A stretch of DNA of 64,000 nucleotides from Variovorax sp. SG517 (GCF_013376045.1 NZ_JABMJG010000002.1:496001-560000), one strand, 5' to 3'. Counted from the stretch's first letter, positions 52,622 to 61,804 are shown. Notes: a model not told the origin generated them from the letters alone. A program made the numbers and translations.

Positions 52622-54964
52622 ATGCAGCGCACAGTCCAAGTCCACACCGTCCTGAGCTCGGAGCAGCTCAAGTTCCGCTCGATGCGGGGACGGGAAGGAC
52701 TCTCCGAGCTTTTCGAGTTCGAGGTGGACATGGTCAGCAGCAGCTTCAGCCTCGACCTGAAGCAATTGCTCGGCACTTCGCTCACGCTGGAGCTGGCCGA
52801 CGAAGGCGCACCGCGATTCCTCAACGGCACCGTGGTGCGCTTCGAGCTCGTGGGCCGCGCCAACGAGACCGGCCGCCACTACATCTACCGCGCGCTGGTG
52901 CAGCCGTGGCTCTGGTACCTCACGCGCACCACCGACTGCCGCATCTTCCAGAACAAGAGCGTGCCCGAGGTGCTCGACGAAGTGCTGGGCAAGTACGGCT
53001 TCCAGTTCGAGAAGCGCCTCACGGGCAGCTATTCCGCCCAGGAGTACTGCGTGCAGTACCAGGAAAGCGACTTCGCCTTCGTCAGCCGCCTGATGGAACA
53101 CGAAGGCATCGCCTACCACTTCGAGCACGGCAACGGCTCGCACCTGCTGGTGCTGGCCGACGACTCGGGCAGCTACAAGCCGCTGCCGGGCCACGCGAGC
53201 ATCCCCTACCGCCCGCGCGACCGCGTGGTCAACGCGCTGGAGCCCTGCATCGATCAGTGGCGCGTGGCCGAGCAGATCACCTCCGGCCGCGTGATGCTCG
53301 ACGACTTCGACTTCAGGAAGTCGCGCGCCTCGCTGCAGAGCGTGCAGCAAGACCCCAAGCCGCACGAGCACTCGACCTACGAGGTCTACGAATGGCTCGG
53401 CGGCTACACCGAGCACCAGCAGGGCGACGCCTACGCGAAGATCCGCCTGCAGGAGCTGCAGTGCGCGCACGAGCTGGCCGCGGGCCACACCAACGTGGTG
53501 GGCATGGCGCCGGGCTACCTGTTCCAGATGACGCATTGCCCGCGCGAGTCGGACAACCGCGAGTACCTCGTCACCGAAACCCGCTACGACCTGCGCGAGC
53601 CCGAGTACTCCTCGGGCGGCAGCAGCGAGTCGGTGTGCGAGTTCGACTTCACCGTGCTGCCCTCCTCCGTGCCCTACCGCCCCGCACGCAAGACGCCGCG
53701 CCCGCGCACCAACGGCCCGCAGACCGCTACCGTGGTCGGCCCCGAGGAAATCTGGACCGACCGCTTCGGCCGCGTCAAGCTGCAGTTCCGCTGGGACCGC
53801 TACGGCCAGTCGAACGAGAACAGCTCCTGCTGGGTGCGCGTGTCGAGCAGCTGGGCCGGCGCCAACTTCGGCACCATGCACATGCCCCGCGTGGGCCAGG
53901 AAGTGATCGTCGATTTCATCGGCGGCGAGCCCGACCGCCCCATCGTCACCGGCCGCGTCTACAACAGCGATCAGATGCCGCCATGGGAGCTGCCCGCCAA
54001 CGCCACGGCCAGCGGCATCCTCACGCGCTCCAGCTCGGGCGGCGCGGCCAACCAGGCCAACATGCTGCGCTTCGAGGACCGTACGGGCGCCGAGCAGATC
54101 CTGCTGCACGCCGAGCGCAACCTCGACGTGGAAGTGGAAGCCGACGAGACCCACACCACCGACGGCACCCGCACCACGCTCATCAAGGGCCACGAGTCGG
54201 CCACCTACAAGGACGGCGAGACGCGCGACATCACCGCCGGCGCCAAGGAAACCATCACCGGCGGCGACACCCGCAGCGTGACCGGCGGCTTCACCGAAAC
54301 CGTGACCGGCGGCGTGAACCAGACCATCTCTGGCGGCAAGACGCGCGTGCTCAGCGGCGGGCTGAACGACACCATCACCGGCGGCGTGCAGCTCGCCATC
54401 ACCGGCGGATTCAACGGCACCATCGACGGCAAGGAAATCCGCTTCGTCAGCGACGGGCGCGACGACACCATCAACACGTCGAACAACGTGCTGGTCAACG
54501 GGCCCTCGACCACCACGGTCACCGGCCCGACCGTGCACACCTCGCCCGACGTGACCTTCAACACGACGAACCACATCCACAACACGACGCAGCACGTCAT
54601 CAATACGACGATCTACAACACGACGTCGAACACGTACAACAACCTGACCAACAACTACACGAACAACTCGGTCAGCTACACCAACAACTACGCCAAGAGC
54701 AGCGACTGGCGCCTCGCACGCTCGGGCGGCGCGGGCTTCCGCTTCGGCGCGGTGGGCATGTCGCTCGACTTCTGGGGCGTGCGCCAGCAGTTCTACGGCA
54801 TCAACTCGCAGTACGCCGTGCTCAAGGTCGACTTCATCACCTGGAAGATCGCCAACAAGGGCATCGACATCACCCAGAAGGCCGCCCAGGTGGCCAGGGC
54901 CGCGCTGCGCCTTTACATGGATGGCATGGCCGCCTATGCGCAGGGCATGCACATCGTGATGTGA
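52622..54964 (+). CDS. vgrG: Type VI secretion VgrG spike protein
   Basis: A 780-residue T6SS tip protein. The N-terminal part (to about 350) matches the gp27-like phage-tail hub (S-E-Q-L-K-F-R-S-M-R-G-R-E-G-L-S-E-L-F). The gp5-like OB-fold follows (I-W-T-D-R-F-G-R-V-K-L-Q-F-R-W-D, then W-V-R-V-S). The needle shows a run of octapeptide repeats of type (T/S)-G-G-x4-(I/V) at about residues 545-617, an Asn/Thr-rich stretch (about 645-695) and a C-terminal 80-residue tail. Its stop overlaps the next start (TGATG). It opens a plus-strand operon to the DUF4150 gene. Confidence 0.92.
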   Translation: MQRTVQVHTVLSSEQLKFRSMRGREGLSELFEFEVDMVSSSFSLDLKQLLGTSLTLELADEGAPRFLNGTVVRFELVGRANETGRHYIYRALVQPWLWYLTRTTDCRIFQNKSVPEVLDEVLGKYGFQFEKRLTGSYSAQEYCVQYQESDFAFVSRLMEHEGIAYHFEHGNGSHLLVLADDSGSYKPLPGHASIPYRPRDRVVNALEPCIDQWRVAEQITSGRVMLDDFDFRKSRASLQSVQQDPKPHEHSTYEVYEWLGGYTEHQQGDAYAKIRLQELQCAHELAAGHTNVVGMAPGYLFQMTHCPRESDNREYLVTETRYDLREPEYSSGGSSESVCEFDFTVLPSSVPYRPARKTPRPRTNGPQTATVVGPEEIWTDRFGRVKLQFRWDRYGQSNENSSCWVRVSSSWAGANFGTMHMPRVGQEVIVDFIGGEPDRPIVTGRVYNSDQMPPWELPANATASGILTRSSSGGAANQANMLRFEDRTGAEQILLHAERNLDVEVEADETHTTDGTRTTLIKGHESATYKDGETRDITAGAKETITGGDTRSVTGGFTETVTGGVNQTISGGKTRVLSGGLNDTITGGVQLAITGGFNGTIDGKEIRFVSDGRDDTINTSNNVLVNGPSTTTVTGPTVHTSPDVTFNTTNHIHNTTQHVINTTIYNTTSNTYNNLTNNYTNNSVSYTNNYAKSSDWRLARSGGAGFRFGAVGMSLDFWGVRQQFYGINSQYAVLKVDFITWKIANKGIDITQKAAQVARAALRLYMDGMAAYAQGMHIVM
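54250..54480 (+). repeat. Octapeptide-encoding repeats in the VgrG needle
   Basis: About nine 24-base units encoding T-G-G-D-T-R-S-V-like octapeptides, the same length as the V-x-G-x5 repeat in the phage T4 gp5 needle. These build the triple-stranded beta-helix. The DNA is diverged between units, so it is a coding repeat rather than a recent expansion. Confidence 0.7.
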
Positions 54965-55422
54965 TGACGGAATCGATGCCTCTCTGGGAAATCCTTATCT
55001 GGGTCTTCTTCGCCATCGTCATGACGGCCGTCGTCGTGCTGGGCATCGGCGCGGTCGGCTACATGCGCCGCGAGAACCGGCTCTACTCGGCCGAGCAGGA
55101 GCTGTGGGCCTCGCTGGCACAGACCGGACAGCCGGCCGACGGCGTGATCCGCAACTTCCGCATTCACCCCGACAACATGACGCGCGCCGGCTCCCACGGG
55201 CAGACCGTGTGCGCCGTGGTGCTGGACGTGGACTACGCCGACACCGCCGGCACCCAGCGCGTGGCCTCGATCCGCACCTTCGTCGAAGACGCACTGGTGC
55301 CGCGCTTCCAGGAGCCGATGAAGGTCGTCCACCTGCGCTACGACCCGCGCAATGCCACCTCGGTCGCCGTCGACCGGGAGCGCACGCCGCTGGAGATCCC
55401 GCGAGCAGCTCGGCATCCATGA
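54964..55422 (+). CDS. Small membrane-anchored protein of the VgrG operon
   Basis: A 152-residue protein with one N-terminal membrane helix (W-E-I-L-I-W-V-F-F-A-I-V-M-T-A-V-V-V-L-G-I-G) and a beta-rich soluble domain. The phrase L-R-Y-D-P-R-N-A-T-S-V-A-V at the end resembles DUF3592-type proteins, but I cannot assign it firmly. Its start shares bases with the vgrG stop and its end overlaps the DUF2169 gene by 4 bases (ATGA). Position in VgrG operons is where chaperones or immunity proteins often lie; that reading is inference. Confidence 0.72.
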   Translation: MTESMPLWEILIWVFFAIVMTAVVVLGIGAVGYMRRENRLYSAEQELWASLAQTGQPADGVIRNFRIHPDNMTRAGSHGQTVCAVVLDVDYADTAGTQRVASIRTFVEDALVPRFQEPMKVVHLRYDPRNATSVAVDRERTPLEIPRAARHP

Positions 55423-58061
55423 AGACAGTCAAACCGCTGCGGCTGAGCGTCATCACTCGGCCGTTCATCCGCGCGGGCGAGCAGCGCCTGGCCGTAACCA
55501 CGTTGTGCATGGTGTCGATGGGCGAGCAGCCCGTGCTCACGCCGGAAGCCGAGTTCTGGAAGATGCTGGCCGACGAGCTCGGTCCGGCCACCGCCATCGA
55601 CATGGGCATTCCGAAGAGCCGTGCCGAAGTGCTGGCCACCGGCTTCGCCTACACCGCGCACCAGGAAGAGAAGGCGCAATGTGCCGTGCGCCTGCAGCTG
55701 GGTGGCATCTCGAAGGACCTGGCCGTCTTCGGCGACCGCTACTGGGTCGGCGGCCGGCCTACGCGGCCGCAGCCCTTCGAGTCCATGCGCATCGATTGGA
55801 CGCGCGCCTACGGCGGCCCCGCCTTCGCCGACAACCCGCTGGGCCGGGGCCACGGCTTCGAGCAGGTCAACGGCCACGAAGTGCAACGCCTGCCCAACAT
55901 CGAAGACCCGTCTCGCCGCGTGCACCGCAGCGACGACCAGCCGGAGCCCGCGGGCTTTGGCCCGATCGACATCGCCTGGCCGAGGCGCATGCGCCTCATC
56001 GGCAGGCAGTACGACGAGCACTGGCGCAACAACCTCTTCCCGGGGTTCGCGCAGGACATGGACTGGCAGCTCTTCAACGCCGCGCCTGCCGACCAGCGCC
56101 TGCCCGGCAACGCCATCGAGATCGAGCCCGGCACGCCCTACGCGGTGTGGAACATGCACCCCGGGACGCCCATCCAGCGCGGGCGCCTTCCGGACTGGCG
56201 CGGCCTCGCATTCATCGCGCGCAGGCAGTCTCCCGGGCAGGTCGAGGAAGTCGCCCAGCGTCTGAGCACGGTCTGGTTCTTCCCGCACCTGGAACGTGTC
56301 GCGCTCGTCTTCCACGGCGAGGCGCCCAACGAGGAAGACGACGCCAGCGACATCACCCACGTGATGCCCGCGCTGGAAAAGGTGGGCGCGCCGCGCGGCC
56401 TCGCGCACTACGCGAGCGTGCTGGGCCAGCGCTGCGATCCGGAAAAGGCCGCTCTCTACATGTTCCGCGACGACGAGTTGATTCCGGAGGAGGCCATCGG
56501 CCCCTGGATGGACAAGCTGGAGCAGCCCGAATCCGCCCTCACCCGCAACATGCGCGAACGCGGTGCGCAGGCCCGCGAAGAGCTCAAGCAGCTGGCGCTG
56601 GAAGCCGGCCACAAGGCACGCCATTTCCGGGAGCGCCCTCCGCCGCCGCCCTTTCGCCGCATGCCCACGCTGCGCGAGTTGCCGCAGTTCGTGGAGCAGG
56701 CAGACGCCTACGCGCTCACCCAGCGCGAGCAAGGCGCCATCGAGCGCGAGCGCCTGCAGCGCGAGGCCGATGCCAATGCGAAGGAATCGATGAAGGTCGG
56801 CTTCGACACAGGCAAGCTGGTGCGCGAGCACGACCGCACCGAAGTGAAAGGCCCGCCTCGCGTGGACGGTGCCTCCGTGCTCAGCGGATTCACCGGCATT
56901 TCGGCGGCGACGGGCACGCCGCCCATTCCCGAGGCGCAGGTGGAGTCGATGCGCAGGATGACGGAGGACGGCGAGCGCGGCCTGCTCGCGCTGTATCGCG
57001 GCACGGCGCAGCACCAGGCAACCGTCGATCCCTTGCCGCCAGAGCGCCTTGCCGAGCTGCGTGCGAAGGTGGACACCGTGCTCGAAGGCAGCCGCGACTT
57101 CACCGGCATCGACCTCACGGGCGCCGATCTCGGCGGCCTGGACCTGCGCGGCGCGTGCTTTCGCCGCGCCCTGCTGGAAAGCGCCGACCTGCGCGGCGCG
57201 CAGTGCGACGGCGCCGACTTCAGCCAGGCCGTGCTGGTGCGCGCCCAGCTCTCGGGCGCCCGTATGCGCGGCGCATTGATGCGCGAGACCAACCTGGGCG
57301 GCATCGCCTGCGAGCGTGCCGACTTCTCGCAGGCCGACCTCGAAGGCGCGAGGCTGGAGAAGGTGACGCTCGCGGATTGCAGTTTCGAAGGCGCCCGCCT
57401 GCACCACCTGCATGTGATCGAGTCGCGCATATCGCGGTGCGACTTCGGGCGGGCGGACATTTCGTACGCCGGCTTCATGTCCGATGCGACCATCGAAGAC
57501 TGCAGCTTCCGCGGCGCCCGCCTCTTCAAGGCTGCGTTCCTTTCTTGCCACGTCGCGCGGCTGGACTTCACCGGCGCCACGCTCGAAGCCTGCGCCTGGA
57601 CGCACATGGTCTGCGACGACGGCATGGTGTTCGCATCCGCACTGCTGCGCACCACCTGCTTCACCGGGAAGAGCAGCCTGCGCGGCGCGAGCTTCGAGGC
57701 CGCGACGCTGGTGCAGTGCAGCCTGCGCGAGATATCTCTCGAAGGAGCGCGCATGGCGCGCTCCACCCTGGATACCTGCGACTTCTCTGCCTGCAACCTC
57801 ACGGCAGCCGACCTCACCGACACCCTGGCGCCGGAAAGCCTCTTCATCCGCGCCGACCTGAGCCGGGCATCCCTGCGCGGCGCCAACCTGATGACCGCCA
57901 ATTTCAACAAGGCCCTGCTGCCTTCCGCCGACCTGCGCGAAGCCAACCTGTTCCGCGCCGACATGTCGCAGACCCGCATCGACACCATCACCGCCACCCA
58001 GGGCGCCTACATAGAGCAGACCAAGACCGTGCCAGCCCTGCGCGCGATGCCTGGCCGATGA
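55419..58061 (+). CDS. DUF2169 and pentapeptide-repeat T6SS accessory protein
   Basis: An 880-residue protein. Residues about 1-330 form a DUF2169 domain (I-T-R-P-F-I-R-A-G, Y-G-G-P-A-F-A-D-N-P-L-G-R-G, A-W-P-R-R-M-R-L-I-G). A charged linker with Glu/Arg-rich helices follows (about 330-540). From about residue 540 on, A-(D/N)-L/F-type pentapeptide repeats (such as A-D-L-G-G-L-D-L-R-G-A) form a right-handed quadrilateral beta-helix. DUF2169 occurs in T6SS tip clusters with DUF3540 and DUF4150, where it is thought to help load a cargo. It overlaps both neighbours by 4 bases. Confidence 0.86.
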   Translation: MKTVKPLRLSVITRPFIRAGEQRLAVTTLCMVSMGEQPVLTPEAEFWKMLADELGPATAIDMGIPKSRAEVLATGFAYTAHQEEKAQCAVRLQLGGISKDLAVFGDRYWVGGRPTRPQPFESMRIDWTRAYGGPAFADNPLGRGHGFEQVNGHEVQRLPNIEDPSRRVHRSDDQPEPAGFGPIDIAWPRRMRLIGRQYDEHWRNNLFPGFAQDMDWQLFNAAPADQRLPGNAIEIEPGTPYAVWNMHPGTPIQRGRLPDWRGLAFIARRQSPGQVEEVAQRLSTVWFFPHLERVALVFHGEAPNEEDDASDITHVMPALEKVGAPRGLAHYASVLGQRCDPEKAALYMFRDDELIPEEAIGPWMDKLEQPESALTRNMRERGAQAREELKQLALEAGHKARHFRERPPPPPFRRMPTLRELPQFVEQADAYALTQREQGAIERERLQREADANAKESMKVGFDTGKLVREHDRTEVKGPPRVDGASVLSGFTGISAATGTPPIPEAQVESMRRMTEDGERGLLALYRGTAQHQATVDPLPPERLAELRAKVDTVLEGSRDFTGIDLTGADLGGLDLRGACFRRALLESADLRGAQCDGADFSQAVLVRAQLSGARMRGALMRETNLGGIACERADFSQADLEGARLEKVTLADCSFEGARLHHLHVIESRISRCDFGRADISYAGFMSDATIEDCSFRGARLFKAAFLSCHVARLDFTGATLEACAWTHMVCDDGMVFASALLRTTCFTGKSSLRGASFEAATLVQCSLREISLEGARMARSTLDTCDFSACNLTAADLTDTLAPESLFIRADLSRASLRGANLMTANFNKALLPSADLREANLFRADMSQTRIDTITATQGAYIEQTKTVPALRAMPGR

Positions 58062-59176
58062 GCCCGCAGGAACTGGCGACCCGCATCCGCAACGGCGTGC
58101 GCATGGAACGCGAAGACTTCACCGGAATGCAGCTCGGCGGGCTGGACCTGTCGGGGGGCATGTTCAGCGAATGCCGCTTCGCGCAGGCCTCGATGGCCGG
58201 CAGCCGCCTCGACGATTCGGTGTTCGAGCGCTGCAACTTCGACGGCGCGGTGCTGTCCGCGGCGCGGCTGGATGGCGTTTCCTTCCTGCGCTGCAGCCTT
58301 GCGCAGGTGGAGGCGGACGCGAGCCATTGGCCGCGCGCGGTCGTCGCCGAATCCGACCTGAAGAACGCCCGCTGCGCCGATGCCGAGCTGGCGGAAACGG
58401 TCTTCCACGACTGCGAGCTGCATGGCGCCAGCCTGGAACGCGCCAGGCTCGCCAAGGCCATCTTCAACGGCAGCCGCCTGGGCAACGCCAGCCTGCGCGA
58501 TGCAACGGTCGCGAGCGCCGTGTTCTTCCGCGTCGACCTGCGCGAGGCGGGCTTGCAGGGCGCGCGCTTCCACAACGCCGTCTTCTCCGAGGCCGACCTG
58601 AGCGGCCAGTCCTTCGCGGGACAGTCGCTGGAGTTGTGCCAGTTCGCGGACGCGCGCATGTCCGGCTGCGTCTTCGAAGACGCCCGACTCCCGCAGTGCA
58701 ACTTCAAGGGCGCGATGCTGGACGGCGCCCGCATGGCCCGCGTGCATGCGCCGCAATCGCTTTTTCCCGAAGCGGACCTGCGAGGCGCCGACTTCCGCGA
58801 GGCCACGCTCGACCATTCGCTCTGGATCGATGCGCTGCTGGGCGGCGCCGATTTCTCCGGCGCGAGCCTGACGCAAAGCGTCTTCCACCGTACCCGCTGC
58901 GAGAACGCGCGCTTTGCCCGCAGCCGGCTCGACTACGCCGATTTCTCCTATGCGGATCTGCGCGGCGCGAGCTTCGAGAAAGCCACCTTCCTGCGCACGC
59001 AGATGCATCGCGCCGACCTGGCCGGCTCGCACTGGAGCGACCGCATCGGCGTACTGGACAACGATCCCGCCCTCCATGAAGCCGAGCGCGCCGCATGGCA
59101 GCGCCCCACCCGCGCCGCCCGCCTGGACCGCGATGCCCATGGCCGCATGCTCACAGACGAAAAGAACACCCGATGA
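58058..59176 (+). CDS. Pentapeptide-repeat protein of the VgrG operon
   Basis: A 372-residue protein that is nearly all pentapeptide repeats (A-D-L-S-G, A-R-L-D-G, A-S-L-R-D and so on), giving a long beta-helix rod. There is a short N-terminal helix (S-P-Q-E-L-A-T-R-I-R-N-G-V) and a short C-terminal charged tail. No enzymatic motif. It overlaps the DUF2169 gene and the DUF3540 gene by 4 bases each. Similar proteins accompany DUF2169 loci; a structural role at the spike or as a cargo adaptor is inferred. Confidence 0.85.
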   Translation: MSPQELATRIRNGVRMEREDFTGMQLGGLDLSGGMFSECRFAQASMAGSRLDDSVFERCNFDGAVLSAARLDGVSFLRCSLAQVEADASHWPRAVVAESDLKNARCADAELAETVFHDCELHGASLERARLAKAIFNGSRLGNASLRDATVASAVFFRVDLREAGLQGARFHNAVFSEADLSGQSFAGQSLELCQFADARMSGCVFEDARLPQCNFKGAMLDGARMARVHAPQSLFPEADLRGADFREATLDHSLWIDALLGGADFSGASLTQSVFHRTRCENARFARSRLDYADFSYADLRGASFEKATFLRTQMHRADLAGSHWSDRIGVLDNDPALHEAERAAWQRPTRAARLDRDAHGRMLTDEKNTR

Positions 59177-59922
59177 CGATGACCGCCGGAACGTCCATTT
59201 CCACCAGCGTGCACGCGCCCGCTCTTGCCGAAAGCGAGCTCGCGCCGCTGCTGCAGAAAGCCGCGCCGGCCAGGCCGCTGCAACAGTCGGCGGTACTCCA
59301 GGGCATCGCGATGGCGAAGGTCGTGGCCAGCCATTCGGACGACAGCCACGATGTGATGGTGAGCGGAAGCCCCCACGCCATCGCTTGCCGGCGCGCCGCG
59401 AGCTGCCTGCTGGTGCCGGCGCCCGGCGACACCGTGATGGTCGCCGGCCCGGGTGGCGACGAGCTCTATCTGATCGCCATCGTCGCGCAGGCCGATGCGC
59501 GGCAAGCCACGCTGGCCGTCGAAGGCGAACTGACGCTGGCCTCGCGCAGCGGCGGCATCGCCGTGCGGGGCGCGGGCGCGCTCGACATGCAGTCGGACAC
59601 CGCCATCCACACGCGCGCTCCCGAATGGAACCTCAGTGCCGCGCGCAGCCAGTGCAAGGTCTCGGAGCTCGAATACCAGGGTGCCGAGGTGCGCTTCAGC
59701 GTGCTGGTCTCTCGCTTCGTGGGCCGCGCCTGCGAGGTGGTGCTCGACCGCCTGCACCTGCTCACGCGCTCGAGCTTCCGCCTCACCGAGGAGATCGAGC
59801 AGGTGCGCGCGGGACAGATCGACATGCAGTCGTCCAGCACGATGCGCCTGCACGCGAAGAACACGCTGGTGACCAGCAAGGAGCTGGTCAAGGTCGATGC
59901 CGAGCAAATCCACATGGGCTGA
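59173..59922 (+). CDS. DUF3540-domain protein (spike-like)
   Basis: A 249-residue protein of the DUF3540 type. An OB-fold-like part (A-M-A-K-V-V-A-S-H, V-P-A-P-G-D-T-V-M-V-A-G-P) precedes regular beta repeats ending in D-M-Q-S-S-S-T-M-R-L-H-A-K-N. The layout recalls the VgrG OB-fold and needle, so it may sit at the spike. The start overlaps the pentapeptide gene by 4 bases. No catalytic motif is seen. Confidence 0.83.
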   Translation: MTMTAGTSISTSVHAPALAESELAPLLQKAAPARPLQQSAVLQGIAMAKVVASHSDDSHDVMVSGSPHAIACRRAASCLLVPAPGDTVMVAGPGGDELYLIAIVAQADARQATLAVEGELTLASRSGGIAVRGAGALDMQSDTAIHTRAPEWNLSAARSQCKVSELEYQGAEVRFSVLVSRFVGRACEVVLDRLHLLTRSSFRLTEEIEQVRAGQIDMQSSSTMRLHAKNTLVTSKELVKVDAEQIHMG

Positions 59923-59981
59923 CTCGCCATACGAGCCGCAGCCGAGAAGAGAACCGAACAACCGCCGAAGGAGCCTTCGCC

Positions 59982-60368
59982 ATGTTTGCCAATGCACAGA
60001 TGATGGGCATGGACCTCGCCTTCCCCGACGTCTGCAAGACGCCGCCGGCGCTGCCCATCCCCTACCCCAACTTCGCCCTCGGCCCGACCGCCATACCCAA
60101 CGCCTGGAACATCCTCTACGGCGGCACGCCCGCGCACAACATGGCCACGGTCACGCCCATCACCAACGGCGACAACGCCGGGGTGCTGATGGGCGTGGTC
60201 TCGCAGACCGTGATGGGCCCTTCGCGCCACATCACCGGCGCGTTCACCGTGCTGCTCAAGGGCACGCCGTGTACGCGCATGACGAGCCTGTCGGTGCAGA
60301 ACCGCTGCAACATCGTGGGCATGCGCATCGTGCCGAGCCAGTTCAAGGTGCTGGTGCTCGCGCCCTGA
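59982..60368 (+). CDS. DUF4150 PAAR-like tip protein
   Basis: A 128-residue protein of the DUF4150/PAAR-like class (F-P-D-V-C-K-T-P, then P-I-P-Y-P-N, then G-D-N-A-G, and S-R-H-I-T-G-A-F-T-V-L-L-K-G-T-P). It would cap the spike tip and has no C-terminal toxin extension. GAAGGAG precedes the ATG by 8 bases. It is the last gene of the island, with a 59-base gap after DUF3540. Confidence 0.87.
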   Translation: MFANAQMMGMDLAFPDVCKTPPALPIPYPNFALGPTAIPNAWNILYGGTPAHNMATVTPITNGDNAGVLMGVVSQTVMGPSRHITGAFTVLLKGTPCTRMTSLSVQNRCNIVGMRIVPSQFKVLVLAP

Positions 60369-60523
60369 ATGCACATTCGGTTGCTTTTGTAAGCGGAAAT
60401 AGTTCACTTTTGGCATGTGTATTGCTGCAATGCAGCAAAGCAGATGGCATGCCCCAATGATGTGCCACGGCAGTGGAGACGCAGGTCCTGAAAAGCCACC
60501 ACGTCGTCGATTGCGAGGCGCCA
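60369..60523 (+). promoter_or_regulatory. Promoter region with a perfect palindrome before the HlyD-like gene
   Basis: 155 non-coding bases. The 17-base dyad ttgctgca-a-tgcagcaa (60422-60438) is perfect and lies just downstream of an AT-rich stretch with a TGTGTATTGC extended -10-like element at 60416-60425. It is a good operator candidate for the exopolysaccharide operon. Confidence 0.4.
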
Positions 60524-61804
60524 ATGAATGCAAGCACCGTCCAGGAGTCGCACCAGATCGCGAAGGCGGAGGCCTCCGCATGGCATGAGCGCTGGCGACG
60601 ATGGCGAGGCGGCACCGCCGAGTCGCTGGTGCCGCGCATCGCGGGATACGCGCTGCTCGCCTTCGTGCTCTGGCTCGTCGTCACCACGCTGATACAGCCG
60701 CTGGTATCCAGGCAGGCCACGCGCGCGGTGCTGCAGGCACCGGTGACGCTGATCACCTCGCCCATCAGCGGCGTGGTCACCCAAATGACGGTGCGCGCGC
60801 TCGACAAGGTCGATGTCGGCGCCGTGGTGGCCACGGTGCAGAACCCGACCATCAACCGCGACATCCTCACCACGCTCAGCACGCAGCGGCTCGCACTGCA
60901 GAGCCAGTTGGCGCAGTTGACGAACCAGGCCAATGCATCGGGCGACGAACTCCAGTTCGTGGAGCAGCAGGTCAAGCTGTATCGCGCCGCATCGATGGCG
61001 CAGACGCGCGATGCGTGGCAGATCGCGCAACGCCAGCGCGAGGTGGCGCAGTCCAGCGTGGCGGAGCAGGAGCAGAAGGTGCGCCGCACTTCCGCCATGC
61101 TCGACGAAGGCGCCGTGAGCCCGCAGACCATGGACGCGGCACAGGCGCAATTGAGCACCTCGCGAGCCAGCGCGGCCGTGGCCGAACAGGCCTATGCAGG
61201 CCTCGGCCAGAGCATGGCGAGCGCGAGCCGCGGCGTGTTCGTGGGCAGCGGCGGTGCCAGCGTCTACCAGACGCTCACCAGCCGGCGCGAAACACTGAGC
61301 GGCTCCATCGGGCGCGCGCAGCACGACAGCGAAGCCCTGCGCCAGCAGCTGCACGAAGTGACCGCGCTGGAGGCCGAGGAACGCAGCCGCATCGACCGCA
61401 TGGCCGCCTTTCAGGTGCGTGCGATGCAACCGGGCCAGGTGAATTCGGTGCTGATGCCGCAGGGCAGCTTCGTGCCGCAAGGGGCCACCCTGGTGCGCAT
61501 GACGGACTGCAGCCGCATCGAAGTGGTCGCGGTCTTTCCGCCGCGATTGGCCAGGAAGCTCAACATGGGCTCGACCATCGCCGTGAAAACCGAGGACGGC
61601 GGCACGGAAGTGTCGGCCCGCGTGACCCAACTGCTGCCGGTAGCCCCGGAAGATTTCCAGAGCCGCTATGCCGTGCCCTTCCCTTTCGCGGAACAAGGCT
61701 CGCTGTATGCGGTGGCGCGCGTCGAGTCCGACAACCCGGCCTGGATCGCGCAACGCAGCCTGTGCGCGCCCGGCAAGGTGGTGTCGGCAAGACTGGCCTC
61801 CTAG
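60524..61804 (+). CDS. HlyD-like periplasmic adaptor protein of an exopolysaccharide operon
   Basis: A 426-residue membrane-fusion protein. After a polar cytoplasmic start, one membrane helix lies at about residues 38-58 (A-G-Y-A-L-L-A-F-V-L-W-L-V-V). A split lipoyl-like domain flanks a long coiled-coil (about 130-260, rich in Gln, Ala and Glu), and a beta-barrel region follows. The layout is like Alg44/HlyD adaptors, but no PilZ domain is seen. The ATG at 60524 follows GAGG; a GTG 17 codons up is possible. It leads the operon with the glycosidase-like gene and the glycosyltransferase. Confidence 0.84.
   Translation: MNASTVQESHQIAKAEASAWHERWRRWRGGTAESLVPRIAGYALLAFVLWLVVTTLIQPLVSRQATRAVLQAPVTLITSPISGVVTQMTVRALDKVDVGAVVATVQNPTINRDILTTLSTQRLALQSQLAQLTNQANASGDELQFVEQQVKLYRAASMAQTRDAWQIAQRQREVAQSSVAEQEQKVRRTSAMLDEGAVSPQTMDAAQAQLSTSRASAAVAEQAYAGLGQSMASASRGVFVGSGGASVYQTLTSRRETLSGSIGRAQHDSEALRQQLHEVTALEAEERSRIDRMAAFQVRAMQPGQVNSVLMPQGSFVPQGATLVRMTDCSRIEVVAVFPPRLARKLNMGSTIAVKTEDGGTEVSARVTQLLPVAPEDFQSRYAVPFPFAEQGSLYAVARVESDNPAWIAQRSLCAPGKVVSARLAS

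Noticed and set aside
52607..54952. A 781-codon minus-strand frame covering vgrG
   Set aside because: It is rich in Val/Ala/His/Arg repeats produced by reading the regular VgrG codons backwards.
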